From: Clostridia bacterium
Lineage (GTDB): Bacteria; Bacillota; Clostridia; Peptostreptococcales; Anaerovoracaceae
Length of the DNA stretch: 64,000 nt
NCBI GenBank assembly: GCA_900754795.1
Contig: CAAEEA010000081.1
Location: forward strand, 1 to 64,000
Reading direction: 5' to 3'
Part shown: in pieces, positions 54,021 to 62,467 of the stretch
Position numbering within the stretch: the stretch's first letter is position 1
Layout of the letters: each line of letters opens with the position of its first letter
Made by a program: the position numbers and the translations under genes
Notes under the pieces: model-generated
Database searches by the model: none
What the model saw: the letters and a program-made list of their open reading frames with translations, nothing else
Told to the model about the DNA's origin: nothing

Positions 54021-54320
54021 TTGATCAAGGATCCTTATATCGGAATGCCGATAATAATTGACGACAACTGGAATGACAATGGTTGTTGCTGTGGTTCTCA
54101 GCGTCCGGATCGTCCCGGCTGCGGCGGAGATGCCGGTGACAATGATCAGACGGTGGATGACGATACTTTTGACAGCATGTATCTTGGCACTCTTCCTCTG
54201 GCCATGGCCTATGTCCCGATTCAAAAGTGGAAAACCACATATTCGCCCGAAAAAGCTCTTCAGGCCGGCACTGTCTTTCCTGAATTAGATCTTCCCTTCA
54301 GAGGAGGTATGACCAGATGA
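54021..54320 (+). CDS. cotJA: Spore coat protein CotJA
   Basis: A 99-residue spore-coat protein recognised from its C-terminal LAMAYVPIQKWKTTYSPEKALQ and its order before cotJB and cotJC. The N-terminal half is rich in Asp, Asn and Cys. The start is TTG preceded by AAAGGAGA. Made in the mother cell and needed for CotJC localisation in Bacillus. Its frame overlaps cotJB by four bases. Confidence 0.88.
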   Translation: MIKDPYIGMPIIIDDNWNDNGCCCGSQRPDRPGCGGDAGDNDQTVDDDTFDSMYLGTLPLAMAYVPIQKWKTTYSPEKALQAGTVFPELDLPFRGGMTR

Positions 54321-54565
54321 ACAAAGACGAACTGATGAAACAGATACAGGAGACAGGTTTCGCTCTCTATGATCTGACCCTTTTCCTCGATTCTCATCCG
54401 AAAGATCAGATGGCTCTTGATTTTTTTACTGATGTGCAGAAACAGTATACTCAGCTCCAGGCCGAGTATGAAATGATGTACGGTCCTCTGACCGCTTTTG
54501 ACACTAATACGGAGCACGGCTGGACGTGGATCGGCGATCCGTGGCCGTGGGAACTGGAGGCCTGA
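54317..54565 (+). CDS. cotJB: Spore coat protein CotJB
   Basis: An 82-residue acidic protein with the CotJB pattern LYDLTLFLDSHPKDQMALDFF and WTWIGDPWPWE at the end. Second gene of cotJABC; the ATG overlaps the cotJA stop and follows AGAGGAGG. Confidence 0.92.
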   Translation: MNKDELMKQIQETGFALYDLTLFLDSHPKDQMALDFFTDVQKQYTQLQAEYEMMYGPLTAFDTNTEHGWTWIGDPWPWELEA

Positions 54566-54568
54566 CGT

Positions 54569-55162
54569 ATGTGGACTTATGAAAGAAGACTTGAATATCC
54601 TATAAAGATCAAAAACCCCAATCCGGCTCTCGCCAAATTCATAATATCGCAGTACGGAGGTCCGCACGGCGAGCTTGGCGCGTCTTTGCGCTATCTGTCA
54701 CAGCGCTGTTCCATGCCGTATCGTGAGGTCGCCGGAGTTTTAAATGACATCGGCACTGAGGAATTGGCCCATCTGGAAATGATATGCGCCATCGTCCACC
54801 AGCTGACAAGGAACATGACCATGGACGAGATAAAAGCCGCCGGTTTTGAAGACTATTTTGTCGACCATACGGCGGGAGTTTATCCTCAGGCTGCTTCCGG
54901 CATGCCTTTCAGCGCGGCAACCCTGGCGGTCACCGGAGACCCTGTAGCCGACATTTCAGAAGATATGGGTGCGGAACAAAAAGCGAGGCTGACCTACGAC
55001 AATATCCTGCGTCTTGCAGACGATCCTGACGTTATTGATCCCATCCGTTTCCTCAGGGAGCGCGAGATCGTTCATTACCAGAGATTCGGAGAAAGTTTGA
55101 GATTCATTCAGGATAAGCTGGACAGCAAGAATTTTTACGCTTTTAACCCGGCTTTTGACTGA
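54569..55162 (+). CDS. cotJC: Spore coat protein CotJC, manganese-catalase family
   Basis: A 197-residue protein of the dimanganese catalase fold. The glutamate/histidine metal ligands are in GELGASLRYL, DIGTEELAHLEMI and REREIVHYQRFGESL. It is associated with the spore coat and may break down peroxide. The ATG lies three bases after the cotJB stop. Confidence 0.95.
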   Translation: MWTYERRLEYPIKIKNPNPALAKFIISQYGGPHGELGASLRYLSQRCSMPYREVAGVLNDIGTEELAHLEMICAIVHQLTRNMTMDEIKAAGFEDYFVDHTAGVYPQAASGMPFSAATLAVTGDPVADISEDMGAEQKARLTYDNILRLADDPDVIDPIRFLREREIVHYQRFGESLRFIQDKLDSKNFYAFNPAFD

Positions 55163-55167
55163 CAGAA

Positions 55168-55191
55168 CGGCCGCCCCGGCCGGGGCGGCCG
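55168..55191 (+). terminator. GC-rich hairpin after cotJC
   Basis: A 10-bp stem CGGCCGCCCC/GGGGCGGCCG with GGCC loop, beginning six bases after the cotJC stop. No T-run follows, so it may protect or end the transcript by another means. Confidence 0.5.
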
Positions 55192-55215
55192 GCAGCTGTG
55201 ATATGTCTCTTCCTC

Positions 55216-55305
55216 TTAATACATCATATCGGCGATGTGCACCAGGGGAGCGCATACAAGCAGTACGGCGGCAAGCTCTAAAATACCTTTTCTTAACTTT
55301 TTCAT
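55216..55305 (-). CDS. 29-residue hydrophobic peptide
   Basis: A small frame starting MKKLRKGILELAAVLL and ending ADMMY. Two to four positive residues are followed by a membrane-length hydrophobic stretch with one Cys and one Pro. The ATG has AAAGGGG eight bases upstream, and a TATAAT lies about 40 bases upstream, just after the nuclease-gene terminator. It could be a small membrane protein, a type I toxin or a signalling peptide. I do not recognise the family. Too short for routine gene callers. Confidence 0.5.
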   Translation of the reverse strand: MKKLRKGILELAAVLLVCAPLVHIADMMY

Positions 55306-55353
55306 TTCGATTTCCCCTTTCTTTTTTCTTTTATAAGGTCATTATACAGAAAA

Positions 55354-55377
55354 CACTGTCCTGAAATCAGGACAGTG
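55354..55377 (-). terminator. Terminator after the nuclease gene
   Basis: A perfect 11-bp palindrome arm CACTGTCCTGA/TCAGGACAGTG with a 2-base centre, followed on the minus strand by TTTTCTG and TATAAT. It ends the nuclease transcript and abuts the promoter of the small peptide. Confidence 0.7.
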
Positions 55378-55398
55378 CCGGAGAAATTTTAATTTTTT

Positions 55399-56316
55399 TC
55401 AGGGCCGGCAGCTGCCGCACGGCTCAAACCCCTCTTCAATAAGGAATTCTCTCGTACCCCTGAAAACCTCTTTGTTTTTTTCCTTTATCGAGTCCACCGA
55501 CGAACATTCCGGAAGGTGAAACTTGCCGCTGTTGGTGTTTATCACGTAATCGCGGGGTTCGGACCGAACTGTTCCTGAAGTCTCGTCTCCGGCTGAAGGT
55601 TCCGCGGCCCGGCGGCTTTCTCCAGTGGCATAATCTATTACCACTCCGGGCTGTATGTTGTAGACGAACACGTTAAAACACACTCCGGCTCCCGAGTCTT
55701 CCACAGAAAAGGCTTCCATTTTGACTCCTCTCGCTACCAGATCATCTCCTTCATATATCGGAGACACACGATAAAGGACGTGGTTTCCTGTCTCTCTGAT
55801 ATAATCCGCCACTTCATTTTCAAAGGGGAGCATACCCTCGACATTCATGTATCTTGTACCTGTTATCAGGTTCTTTTCGTTGGCGTTTTCTCCCGCCAGC
55901 TGAAATCCTATGAGATGACACCTGTTGTACAGATATTTGTCAGAGATCAGATCGTCATATCTTACGGTGTGCCATCCGCTCGGTTTTACCTGACCTATGC
56001 TGCCTCTTTCCTCATCAGGCATGAGTTCCCTGCCGAGCAGCGCGAAAGCCTGTCCGCATCTTCCCAGGCTGTCAAGTTCACTGTAGTTTTCAAATACGTC
56101 CGCGCTGAGATCTTCTTCGGAAAATTCCGGCATATTGTCATTAAGTACGGTATATGCCTGCTGAGTGTCCGAAGCCGCCCGGGGCAGAGCCGACGAATCC
56201 ATATAGGCGTCAGAGTAGGAAAGCTCTCCGGCGGCAGAGCATCCTCCAAAGGTAATTATCAGGGCCAGCAGCATCGCCGCCAGCGCCGCGGCCGGTCTGA
56301 TCTTTGTTTTTATCAT
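55399..56316 (-). CDS. Secreted DNA/RNA non-specific endonuclease
   Basis: A 305-residue lipoprotein or secreted nuclease. The N-terminal signal has a lipobox-like FGGCSA (near 23-28). The nuclease domain carries the beta-beta-alpha-metal motif YNRCHLIGFQLAGENANEKN with the catalytic His, plus NLITGTRYMNVEGM, as in EndA-type DNA-entry nucleases. The C-terminus has a CSS and CGSCRP region resembling a small metal-binding tail. It would degrade extracellular nucleic acid. The ATG follows AGGAGA. Confidence 0.88.
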   Translation of the reverse strand: MIKTKIRPAAALAAMLLALIITFGGCSAAGELSYSDAYMDSSALPRAASDTQQAYTVLNDNMPEFSEEDLSADVFENYSELDSLGRCGQAFALLGRELMPDEERGSIGQVKPSGWHTVRYDDLISDKYLYNRCHLIGFQLAGENANEKNLITGTRYMNVEGMLPFENEVADYIRETGNHVLYRVSPIYEGDDLVARGVKMEAFSVEDSGAGVCFNVFVYNIQPGVVIDYATGESRRAAEPSAGDETSGTVRSEPRDYVINTNSGKFHLPECSSVDSIKEKNKEVFRGTREFLIEEGFEPCGSCRP

Positions 56317-56516
56317 ATCCAGTCTCCTGATTCTGATGTCATAACATGACCGTCAAAGTCAAAAGCAAGAATCTTGCGACTCTTGCTTTTGCTCTATCGA
56401 TGATCACACACTATACGCGTTTTTCGTAAGACAAAATGATTCCGTCTTCCTTTGTTGTATAAAAAAACTTACCAAAACTGCGTACATGTATATTATAGAC
56501 CATCTCCGAAAATAAA

Positions 56517-57347
56517 TCAAGTTAACAGTTTATCAATTGACTCAAATTTATATCCCTTTTCCCTCCAGCCGTCTATCAGCTCTCCGAGTATTCTGGCATT
56601 GGTCTTTGACGTACTGTGCAGCAGAACTATCGCGCCCGGATGTATCCTTTTATTTAGCAGATTAAGAGCCTCTTCCCGAGTAGGCTGATCATTTTCATAC
56701 CAGTCTTCGTAGGCCAGGCTCCACAATACAGTGGTATAGCCCATATCCTGAGCCTGCTTCAGATTGTTCTCGCTGTAAACGCCCCGGGGCGGCCGGTAAA
56801 ACTTCTTCATTTCTTTGCCGGTAACAGCCTTATACGCCTCCTCAAGTTCTGTCAGTTCCCCGCGGAACTCGTCTATATCGGCTATGGAGGCCATGTCCGG
56901 GTGAGTCATGGTGTGGTTGCCCACTATATGCCCTTCGGCTTCCATCCGGCGCAGGATTTCCGGCTCATCTTCAACAAAATTGCCCACCACAAAAAAAGCA
57001 GCGGGAACGTCTTTTTCCTTTAATACATCAAGTATATCCTCTGTATTTCCGTTTTCGTACCCCGCGTCAAAAGTAAGATATATGGTTTTGTCCCGGGCGC
57101 CTTTTTCGTCTATATAATACGCTCCGAACCGGCTGAGATAATCCGCCGGAGCGTTGCCTTCCGGAGGCGCCCCTTCTTCTCTGAAAGAAAGCCCCCAGCT
57201 TGTTTCCGTATCTGCCGAAACAGTTTCTGACCGCGCTTCTCCCGGGTCTATGGCGCCGTCTTCGTCAAGGGAAGTCAGTATGGCCGCCCACATTCCCATT
57301 CCGACCGCCGCGGCGGCGCAAAGGCTCACGATAAGATTTTTCTTCAT
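56517..57347 (-). CDS. Polysaccharide deacetylase, PdaA-like
   Basis: A 276-residue secreted enzyme: N-terminal signal anchor (about 1-25), variable region, then a NodB-type deacetylase domain with TFDAGYENG (Asp), HTMTHPDM (His pair), RPPRGVYSE and HSTSKTNA. The TFDAGYENG form is typical of PdaA, which makes muramic delta-lactam in spore cortex. The ATG is eight bases from GAGGTG, which is itself paired inside a hairpin (57356-57379). Follows an MFS gene. Confidence 0.87.
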   Translation of the reverse strand: MKKNLIVSLCAAAAVGMGMWAAILTSLDEDGAIDPGEARSETVSADTETSWGLSFREEGAPPEGNAPADYLSRFGAYYIDEKGARDKTIYLTFDAGYENGNTEDILDVLKEKDVPAAFFVVGNFVEDEPEILRRMEAEGHIVGNHTMTHPDMASIADIDEFRGELTELEEAYKAVTGKEMKKFYRPPRGVYSENNLKQAQDMGYTTVLWSLAYEDWYENDQPTREEALNLLNKRIHPGAIVLLHSTSKTNARILGELIDGWREKGYKFESIDKLLT

Positions 57348-57355
57348 AAAAAAAT

Positions 57356-57379
57356 CACCTCATAACAGAGTATGAGGTG
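57356..57379 (-). promoter_or_regulatory. Hairpin holding the deacetylase ribosome site
   Basis: CACCTCAT and ATGAGGTG form an 8-bp stem with an 8-base loop. On the minus strand the GAGGTG arm is the ribosome site of the deacetylase gene and is followed by ATTTTTTT and ATG. The structure is thus both a terminator-like hairpin for the MFS gene and a sequestered ribosome site. Confidence 0.6.
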
Positions 57380-57392
57380 GCTCCGGAAAATA

Positions 57393-58643
57393 TTATACGG
57401 TTTTGTTGCTCTTTACTTTCCCTACGGCGCATACGATCAGAACGGCGCCTGCTCCGGTCAGTACAGAGGAGATCATCAGCAGCGACGACGCGCCGCTGAG
57501 GTCGAGGATTACGCCGCCTGAAAGGCTTGCGAATATCGTTCCCACCGTCGTCATAACAGTATAGAGGGCCTGGCCTTTTACGGCTTCGCCTTTTTCCATT
57601 ATCTCATCTATAAAGCAGACCATGGCCGGCAGGAATATTCCGAAAGCAGCCGGCTGGAAAAGCTGGGATATGTACACCATCGTGACGTTAGTCGCCACAT
57701 ACGCGCAGAATATCTTAAGGAAAAAGCATATCGCCCCGACTTTGAGCAGAGTCTTGCAGGAAACCCTGCTGTGGATCCTGTCGAACATAAACAGCGCCGG
57801 GATCTCGAGGAATGCCATGATTGAAAGTATCCTGCCCATGTCCTCGCTGGTTCCGCCGACGTTTTCCACTATCTGAAGCATAAAATTGTTGAATATGGAG
57901 TTGCTGAAAAAAAGTCCCACAACGCCCAGATTCACAAGGATAAAGAGCTTGTTTCGTTTTATAAATTTCGCGAAATTGATCTGCTCATTTTCGGGAATTT
58001 CTCCGCTGTCAGTTCTGATCGTTCCTTTTTCGGCGAAAACCGCGCCGGAAGCCTTTTCCTTTTCAGCCCTTATGGCGCAGGCGCGTTTAAAATGCCTGCC
58101 TGTTATCCAAAGGGTGAGAAGCATCATAACAAGTATTATCTCCCCCGTCACGGGCAGAACCTGGACTCCCATCTTTTCGGTGAGCGTTCCGAGAAAGGCG
58201 CAGAGGACGGAATAGGATAAGGAGCCCATTGCTCTGTTTATTCCGAACTTAATCTCGTGGCCGCTCTCTTCGAGTTTAAAGGCCAGAGAATTAAACAGGG
58301 GCTGAAGGGCGGTATCCCATGCCACGAGCATAATGAACACCACCGTCAGGGCGACGGAAGCCTCTTTCATTATAAATGAGAGGGCTGTCATTACCATCAT
58401 AAACACCGTTATCATCTCAGTCAGCCCTATGAGAGATATTTTTTCGGACCGGTCCGCTATATCAGCCAGGATAGGCTGTAAGAACACGGCCAGCACGCTT
58501 CCTACCGCGATTATCAGACCGATATATGAATTTGAATAGCCTCTGCCCAGCAAAAAAGCCGAAGCAAAGCTCGCCACTATGGCATATGTCATCCAGTAAG
58601 TAGCGTGGATCGCGCCATATTCAACATTGAGTATTTTTTTCAT
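57393..58643 (-). CDS. Major facilitator superfamily transporter
   Basis: A 416-residue protein with 12 predicted membrane segments in two halves and a charged central loop (about 185-230). It resembles the MFS_1-like group related to nucleoside and oligosaccharide symporters; the substrate is unknown. It lies 21 bases after the GAPDH gene, with a weak ribosome site. Confidence 0.85.
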   Translation of the reverse strand: MKKILNVEYGAIHATYWMTYAIVASFASAFLLGRGYSNSYIGLIIAVGSVLAVFLQPILADIADRSEKISLIGLTEMITVFMMVMTALSFIMKEASVALTVVFIMLVAWDTALQPLFNSLAFKLEESGHEIKFGINRAMGSLSYSVLCAFLGTLTEKMGVQVLPVTGEIILVMMLLTLWITGRHFKRACAIRAEKEKASGAVFAEKGTIRTDSGEIPENEQINFAKFIKRNKLFILVNLGVVGLFFSNSIFNNFMLQIVENVGGTSEDMGRILSIMAFLEIPALFMFDRIHSRVSCKTLLKVGAICFFLKIFCAYVATNVTMVYISQLFQPAAFGIFLPAMVCFIDEIMEKGEAVKGQALYTVMTTVGTIFASLSGGVILDLSGASSLLMISSVLTGAGAVLIVCAVGKVKSNKTV

Positions 58644-58664
58644 GTCTTTACCGGGTTGTACAAA

Positions 58665-59681
58665 TTACAAAAATTTTCTGAGATATTTTACCGTCCTGAC
58701 CATCTGGGACACATAGCTGTTTTCGTTGTCGTACCACGCGACCACCCTTACTTCGTAGATCTTCGTACCGCACCTTTCGGCAAGAGTCTGAGTAGCGTCA
58801 AACAGAGAACCATATTCCATCCCTATTATATCGCTTGATACAAGTTCTTCCTCCGTATATCCGAAAGCTTCATTGGCAGCCGCTTTCATGGCGGCGTTTA
58901 TGCCTTCGGCGCTGACGGTTTCGGTCTCGTCTTTGAGGGTGGCGTCAAGTATGGTTATGGAGCCCGAAGGAACAGGCACTCTCTGAGCCGATCCTATGAG
59001 CTTTCCGGCAAGTTCCGGTATCACGAGTCCTATGGCCTTTGCCGCCCCCGTACTGTTAGGTACGATATTTATGGCTCCTGCTCTGGCTCTCCTTAGATCT
59101 CCCTTTCTGTGAGGTCCGTCCAGTATCATCTGGTCACCTGTATAAGCGTGTATGGTCGTCATAAAGCCTGTCCTCAGTTCTCTGTATTCATTGAGGACTT
59201 TTGCCATCGGCGCAAGGCAGTTGGTGGTGCAGGACGCAGTGGAAATCACATCGTCGTTTTCAGTCAGTATGTGATGGTTAGTGCCGTAAACGATAGTAGG
59301 CAGGTCGCTGCCCGCGGGAGCTGAGATCACCACTTTTTTTGCCCCTGCTTTTACATGGGCTGAGGCCTTTTCTTTTGAAGCAAAAAATCCCGTACATTCA
59401 AGCACGATATCTATCCCCATATCCTTCCACGGCAGAGCCGAAGGATCTTTTTCCGAAAGGATCTTTATCCTCTTTCCGTCTACCGTTATGGAGCTGTCGT
59501 CGCTGGTAACAGTATGTCCGGCGTAGCTTCCCTGAACACTGTCATATTTGAGAAGATGAGCCAGCATACGAGGCTCGGTCAGGTCGTTGATTGCGGCTAT
59601 CTCAAAAGTATCGTCGGCAAAAAGCTGTCTGAAAGCAAGTCTGCCTATTCTTCCGAATCCGTTGATCGCGATCTTAGTCAT
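58665..59681 (-). CDS. gap: Type I glyceraldehyde-3-phosphate dehydrogenase
   Basis: A 338-residue glycolytic enzyme with the NAD fold GFGRIGR, active-site Cys in [10 protein letters not shown], and the C-terminal WYDNENSY motif. All key residues are intact. It overlaps by four bases the threonine aldolase gene and is not next to pgk/tpi, so it may be a second copy tied to a particular condition. ATG follows GGAGG inside the aldolase gene. Confidence 0.95.
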   Translation of the reverse strand: MTKIAINGFGRIGRLAFRQLFADDTFEIAAINDLTEPRMLAHLLKYDSVQGSYAGHTVTSDDSSITVDGKRIKILSEKDPSALPWKDMGIDIVLECTGFFASKEKASAHVKAGAKKVVISAPAGSDLPTIVYGTNHHILTENDDVISTASCTTNCLAPMAKVLNEYRELRTGFMTTIHAYTGDQMILDGPHRKGDLRRARAGAINIVPNSTGAAKAIGLVIPELAGKLIGSAQRVPVPSGSITILDATLKDETETVSAEGINAAMKAAANEAFGYTEEELVSSDIIGMEYGSLFDATQTLAERCGTKIYEVRVVAWYDNENSYVSQMVRTVKYLRKFL

Positions 59682-60721
59682 TGGTTAACCTCCGTCTGTA
59701 AAATTTTTCTTAGCTGTTCTATATCTCCGTCTGTCGTTGCCCAGCTGGTGGCAAACCTCACTACCGTGCGGTTTTCATCAAGCTTTTCCCAGAAGCTGAA
59801 GGCGACTTTTTCGCGGAGTTTTTCCAGTCTGTCGTTTTCAAGTATTATAAACTGCTGATTTGTAGGTGATTTCAGATAAAAATCATATCCGGCCTCTTCA
59901 AAGACGCTTATAAGCTTTTCAGCTTTATCTATGGCGTTGCCGCTTATCTTCATATAAAGATCGTCTGAAAAAAGCACATCAAACTGGATTCCCAGCACTC
60001 TGCCTTTAGCCAGCAGAGCTCCGTGCTGCTTTATCATGGTCTCCATATGCTTTGGCGCGTTGCCTCTCGGAAAAACAAGCGCTTCTCCCAAAAGAGCTCC
60101 TGCTTTTGTTCCTCCTATATAAAACACGTCGCACAGCTTCGCTATATCTTCGAGGGTTACATCCGTATGTCTGCTTGCCAGCCCGTACCCCAGCCGCGCC
60201 CCGTCCATATAAAGCGGAATCCCGTAATTTCTGCATATTTCGGATAATCTTATCAGCTCCTGTTTTGTATACAGCGTGCCGTATTCCGTCGGATGAGAAA
60301 TATATACCATGCCCGGAAAAACCATGTGTTCATGGTTTCCGTCATCATAAAAATCTTTTATGTATCTGTCCAGTTCTTCCGGATCTATCTTTCCCATGTG
60401 TTCGGGCAGTGTCAGTACCTTGTGTCCCGAATACTCTATGGCTCCGGCTTCGTGGGTGTTTATATGTGAAGTTCCGGCGCCTATGACGCCCTCATAAGAT
60501 CGTGTAAGCACAGATATCACTATCTGGTTTGTCTGTGTTCCCCCGGCGAGGAAAAACACCTGCGCCTTAGGGCTTCCGCAGGCTTTTCTTATCTTTCTCA
60601 CCGCCCTGCGGGAAAAAGCGTCAGCGCCGTATCCCGGCTGAGACTGATAATTAGTCTGCATCATTTTTTCAAATATCTTGGGGTGTGCCCCCATAATATA
60701 GTCTGACTCAAAAGAAAGCAC
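59678..60721 (-). CDS. Low-specificity threonine aldolase / beta-eliminating lyase family
   Basis: A 347-residue PLP enzyme of fold type I with N-terminal [14 protein letters not shown], the [14 protein letters not shown] region and PLP lysine in [18 protein letters not shown]. It cleaves L-threonine or allo-threonine to glycine and acetaldehyde. The start is GTG at 60721, eight bases after GGGAGGG; the longer frame upstream has no such site. First gene of an operon with gap, MFS and deacetylase genes. Confidence 0.9.
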   Translation of the reverse strand: MLSFESDYIMGAHPKIFEKMMQTNYQSQPGYGADAFSRRAVRKIRKACGSPKAQVFFLAGGTQTNQIVISVLTRSYEGVIGAGTSHINTHEAGAIEYSGHKVLTLPEHMGKIDPEELDRYIKDFYDDGNHEHMVFPGMVYISHPTEYGTLYTKQELIRLSEICRNYGIPLYMDGARLGYGLASRHTDVTLEDIAKLCDVFYIGGTKAGALLGEALVFPRGNAPKHMETMIKQHGALLAKGRVLGIQFDVLFSDDLYMKISGNAIDKAEKLISVFEEAGYDFYLKSPTNQQFIILENDRLEKLREKVAFSFWEKLDENRTVVRFATSWATTDGDIEQLRKILQTEVNQ

Positions 60722-60844
60722 CGCGTAATCCCTCCCCCGTATTTTTATCCACAATAATAGGTATATCACATTTCAGCGAAAAATTAAAGACGGCAATTAT
60801 ATAATTATCCTCTTTACGCGAGATCCCCGGCTTATTTGACGATT

Positions 60845-61780
60845 TCAGCAAAGATCCCTCACGGTCAGAGTCTTCGCCGTCCTGGCCGCCTCGTCCATCT
60901 TTGCATGTCTGATGTCCGGACTGTCGTAAGTCTTGTAATAATATATTCCCGCGGATGTATCTATACAGCATGAATATGTGGTGATATCATATCTGCCCTC
61001 CGCCGTGATTACACACCCTCTTACCATTGCCACAGAATCAAGTATATGGAAAAACTGCGCCACCTGCGAGCCGTCATCTCCGCAGACAGAATGAGCCTTG
61101 CAGAAAGCCGCCCTGACAAAACGCGAGGCCGGCGACCAGTCTCCCGGAAGCCCTATGGCTCCCATTCCCTGCCCGTAAGGCTTCAGACCGTCGTGAGGTT
61201 CAGGATTGACCGCCGTAAGTCCGATATAATTGTTCATGTTCGCGGCGTGGAAAGGAAACGGCGGGTTGTTGGTGAGTACCCCGAACGGATTTTCATAAAG
61301 AGCCGTTCCCTCCGCCGTCTGTTCAAGAACCAGACATCTTTCCCTGTCGCTTATCATCCAGTGCAGTCCGGCAGGCGTCATCTGACGCGAAAACGCTTCG
61401 TCCGTGATGTTGATACGGCGAAGGTGTCTCTCAGCCTCCCCGATCGACTCAAAATTGCCGAGAAGCCACGGGATCAGTTCAAAAGAGGCGATGTTCAGTT
61501 TATCAGGATCCGGTCTGTTATAAACGGCGCTGCCCGGAAAATACAGGCCCGCTATGCAAAGGCCTTTTTCATTGGCCGCTTCCGCGTAAAGAGGATATTC
61601 TCCGCCGCCGACCGCCGCCATCCCGATCATCGCGTAACCGGTATCAAATTCCTGTCCCGATCTCAGTTTAAAACCATATCCTCTCGGCGTGACCACAACT
61701 TTTTCCCCGAACCTGTATTCAAGGTCAAGATTACGTCCGAAATATAAACCGCTGTCTTTAAGTTCTATACATGTGCACAT
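60845..61780 (-). CDS. Choloylglycine hydrolase family (bile salt hydrolase / penicillin V acylase)
   Basis: A 311-residue Ntn-hydrolase starting MCTCIELKDSGLYFGRNLDLE, where Cys2 becomes the N-terminal nucleophile after removal of Met. Conserved Arg16 and Asp19 fit the family, as do the TNNPPF asparagine region and the PASRFVRA arginine. It likely deconjugates bile salts or related N-acyl compounds; bile salt and penicillin V acylases cannot be separated here. The ATG follows GGAGG. It is divergent from the flavodoxin operon. Confidence 0.9.
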   Translation of the reverse strand: MCTCIELKDSGLYFGRNLDLEYRFGEKVVVTPRGYGFKLRSGQEFDTGYAMIGMAAVGGGEYPLYAEAANEKGLCIAGLYFPGSAVYNRPDPDKLNIASFELIPWLLGNFESIGEAERHLRRINITDEAFSRQMTPAGLHWMISDRERCLVLEQTAEGTALYENPFGVLTNNPPFPFHAANMNNYIGLTAVNPEPHDGLKPYGQGMGAIGLPGDWSPASRFVRAAFCKAHSVCGDDGSQVAQFFHILDSVAMVRGCVITAEGRYDITTYSCCIDTSAGIYYYKTYDSPDIRHAKMDEAARTAKTLTVRDLC

Positions 61781-61905
61781 TTTTGCCTCCGTTCAGTCTC
61801 CCGGTACTATAGCCGCGATATATCGCCACATATATTTTATCACATTCGGCGACATATTGAAATTCCGCCTTTGAACTGATTATTTCCAAAAATCCCAAAA
61901 ATATA

Positions 61906-61960
61906 TTGACACAGTGTCAGAACGGTGGTATAAATCAAATATAAGCTGACACTGTGTCAG
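61906..61960 (+). promoter_or_regulatory. TetR-controlled promoter of the flavodoxin operon
   Basis: TTGACA (61906-61911), 17-base spacer, TATAAA (61929-61934). Two near-identical palindromes frame it: TGACACAGTGTCA (61907-61919, overlapping the -35) and CTGACACTGTGTCAG (61946-61960, just after the start). Centres are 40 bases apart. This is the pattern of a two-site repressor, and the operon ends with a TetR gene. Confidence 0.8.
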
Positions 61961-61986
61961 AATAAATCAAAAAGGAGAGATAAGTC

Positions 61987-62454
61987 ATGAGTAAGACATT
62001 AGTAGCATATTTTTCGGCCAGCGGCGTGACCGCGGGCATAGCAAAAGAGATCGCGGAGGCTGTGGGCGCGGATATTTACGAGATACGCCCAAAAGATGCC
62101 TACACCCCAGCTGATCTGAACTGGATGGATAAGCAGAGCCGCAGTTCTGTAGAAATGAATGATCCTGATTGCCGGCCGGCTATAGCTGAGCCCGTATCCG
62201 GCATGGAAGACTATTCCACCGTTTTTTTAGGGTTCCCTATATGGTGGTATATTGAGCCGCGCATAGTGGACACCTTCATTGAAAGCTATGATTTTTCCGG
62301 CAAGACTATCATACCTTTTGCCACTTCGGGAGGCAGCGGTATCGGTAAAGCCGAAAACAGCCTTAAAGCCCACTGTCCTGCCGCGAACTGGGGCAAAGGC
62401 CGGCTTCTCAACGGATCAGACGCGGCCGGCTGGGCAAAAAGTATGGTAAAATAG
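61987..62454 (+). CDS. Flavodoxin
   Basis: A 155-residue FMN protein: N-terminal VAYFSASGVTAGIAKEIAEAV phosphate loop, then FLGFPIWWYIEPRIVDTFIE and ATSGGSGIGKAENSL. It carries electrons at low potential. The ATG follows AAGGAGAG, directly after a TetR-type double operator, so it is inducible. Confidence 0.92.
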   Translation: MSKTLVAYFSASGVTAGIAKEIAEAVGADIYEIRPKDAYTPADLNWMDKQSRSSVEMNDPDCRPAIAEPVSGMEDYSTVFLGFPIWWYIEPRIVDTFIESYDFSGKTIIPFATSGGSGIGKAENSLKAHCPAANWGKGRLLNGSDAAGWAKSMVK

Positions 62455-62467
62455 GAAAGGATACGTT

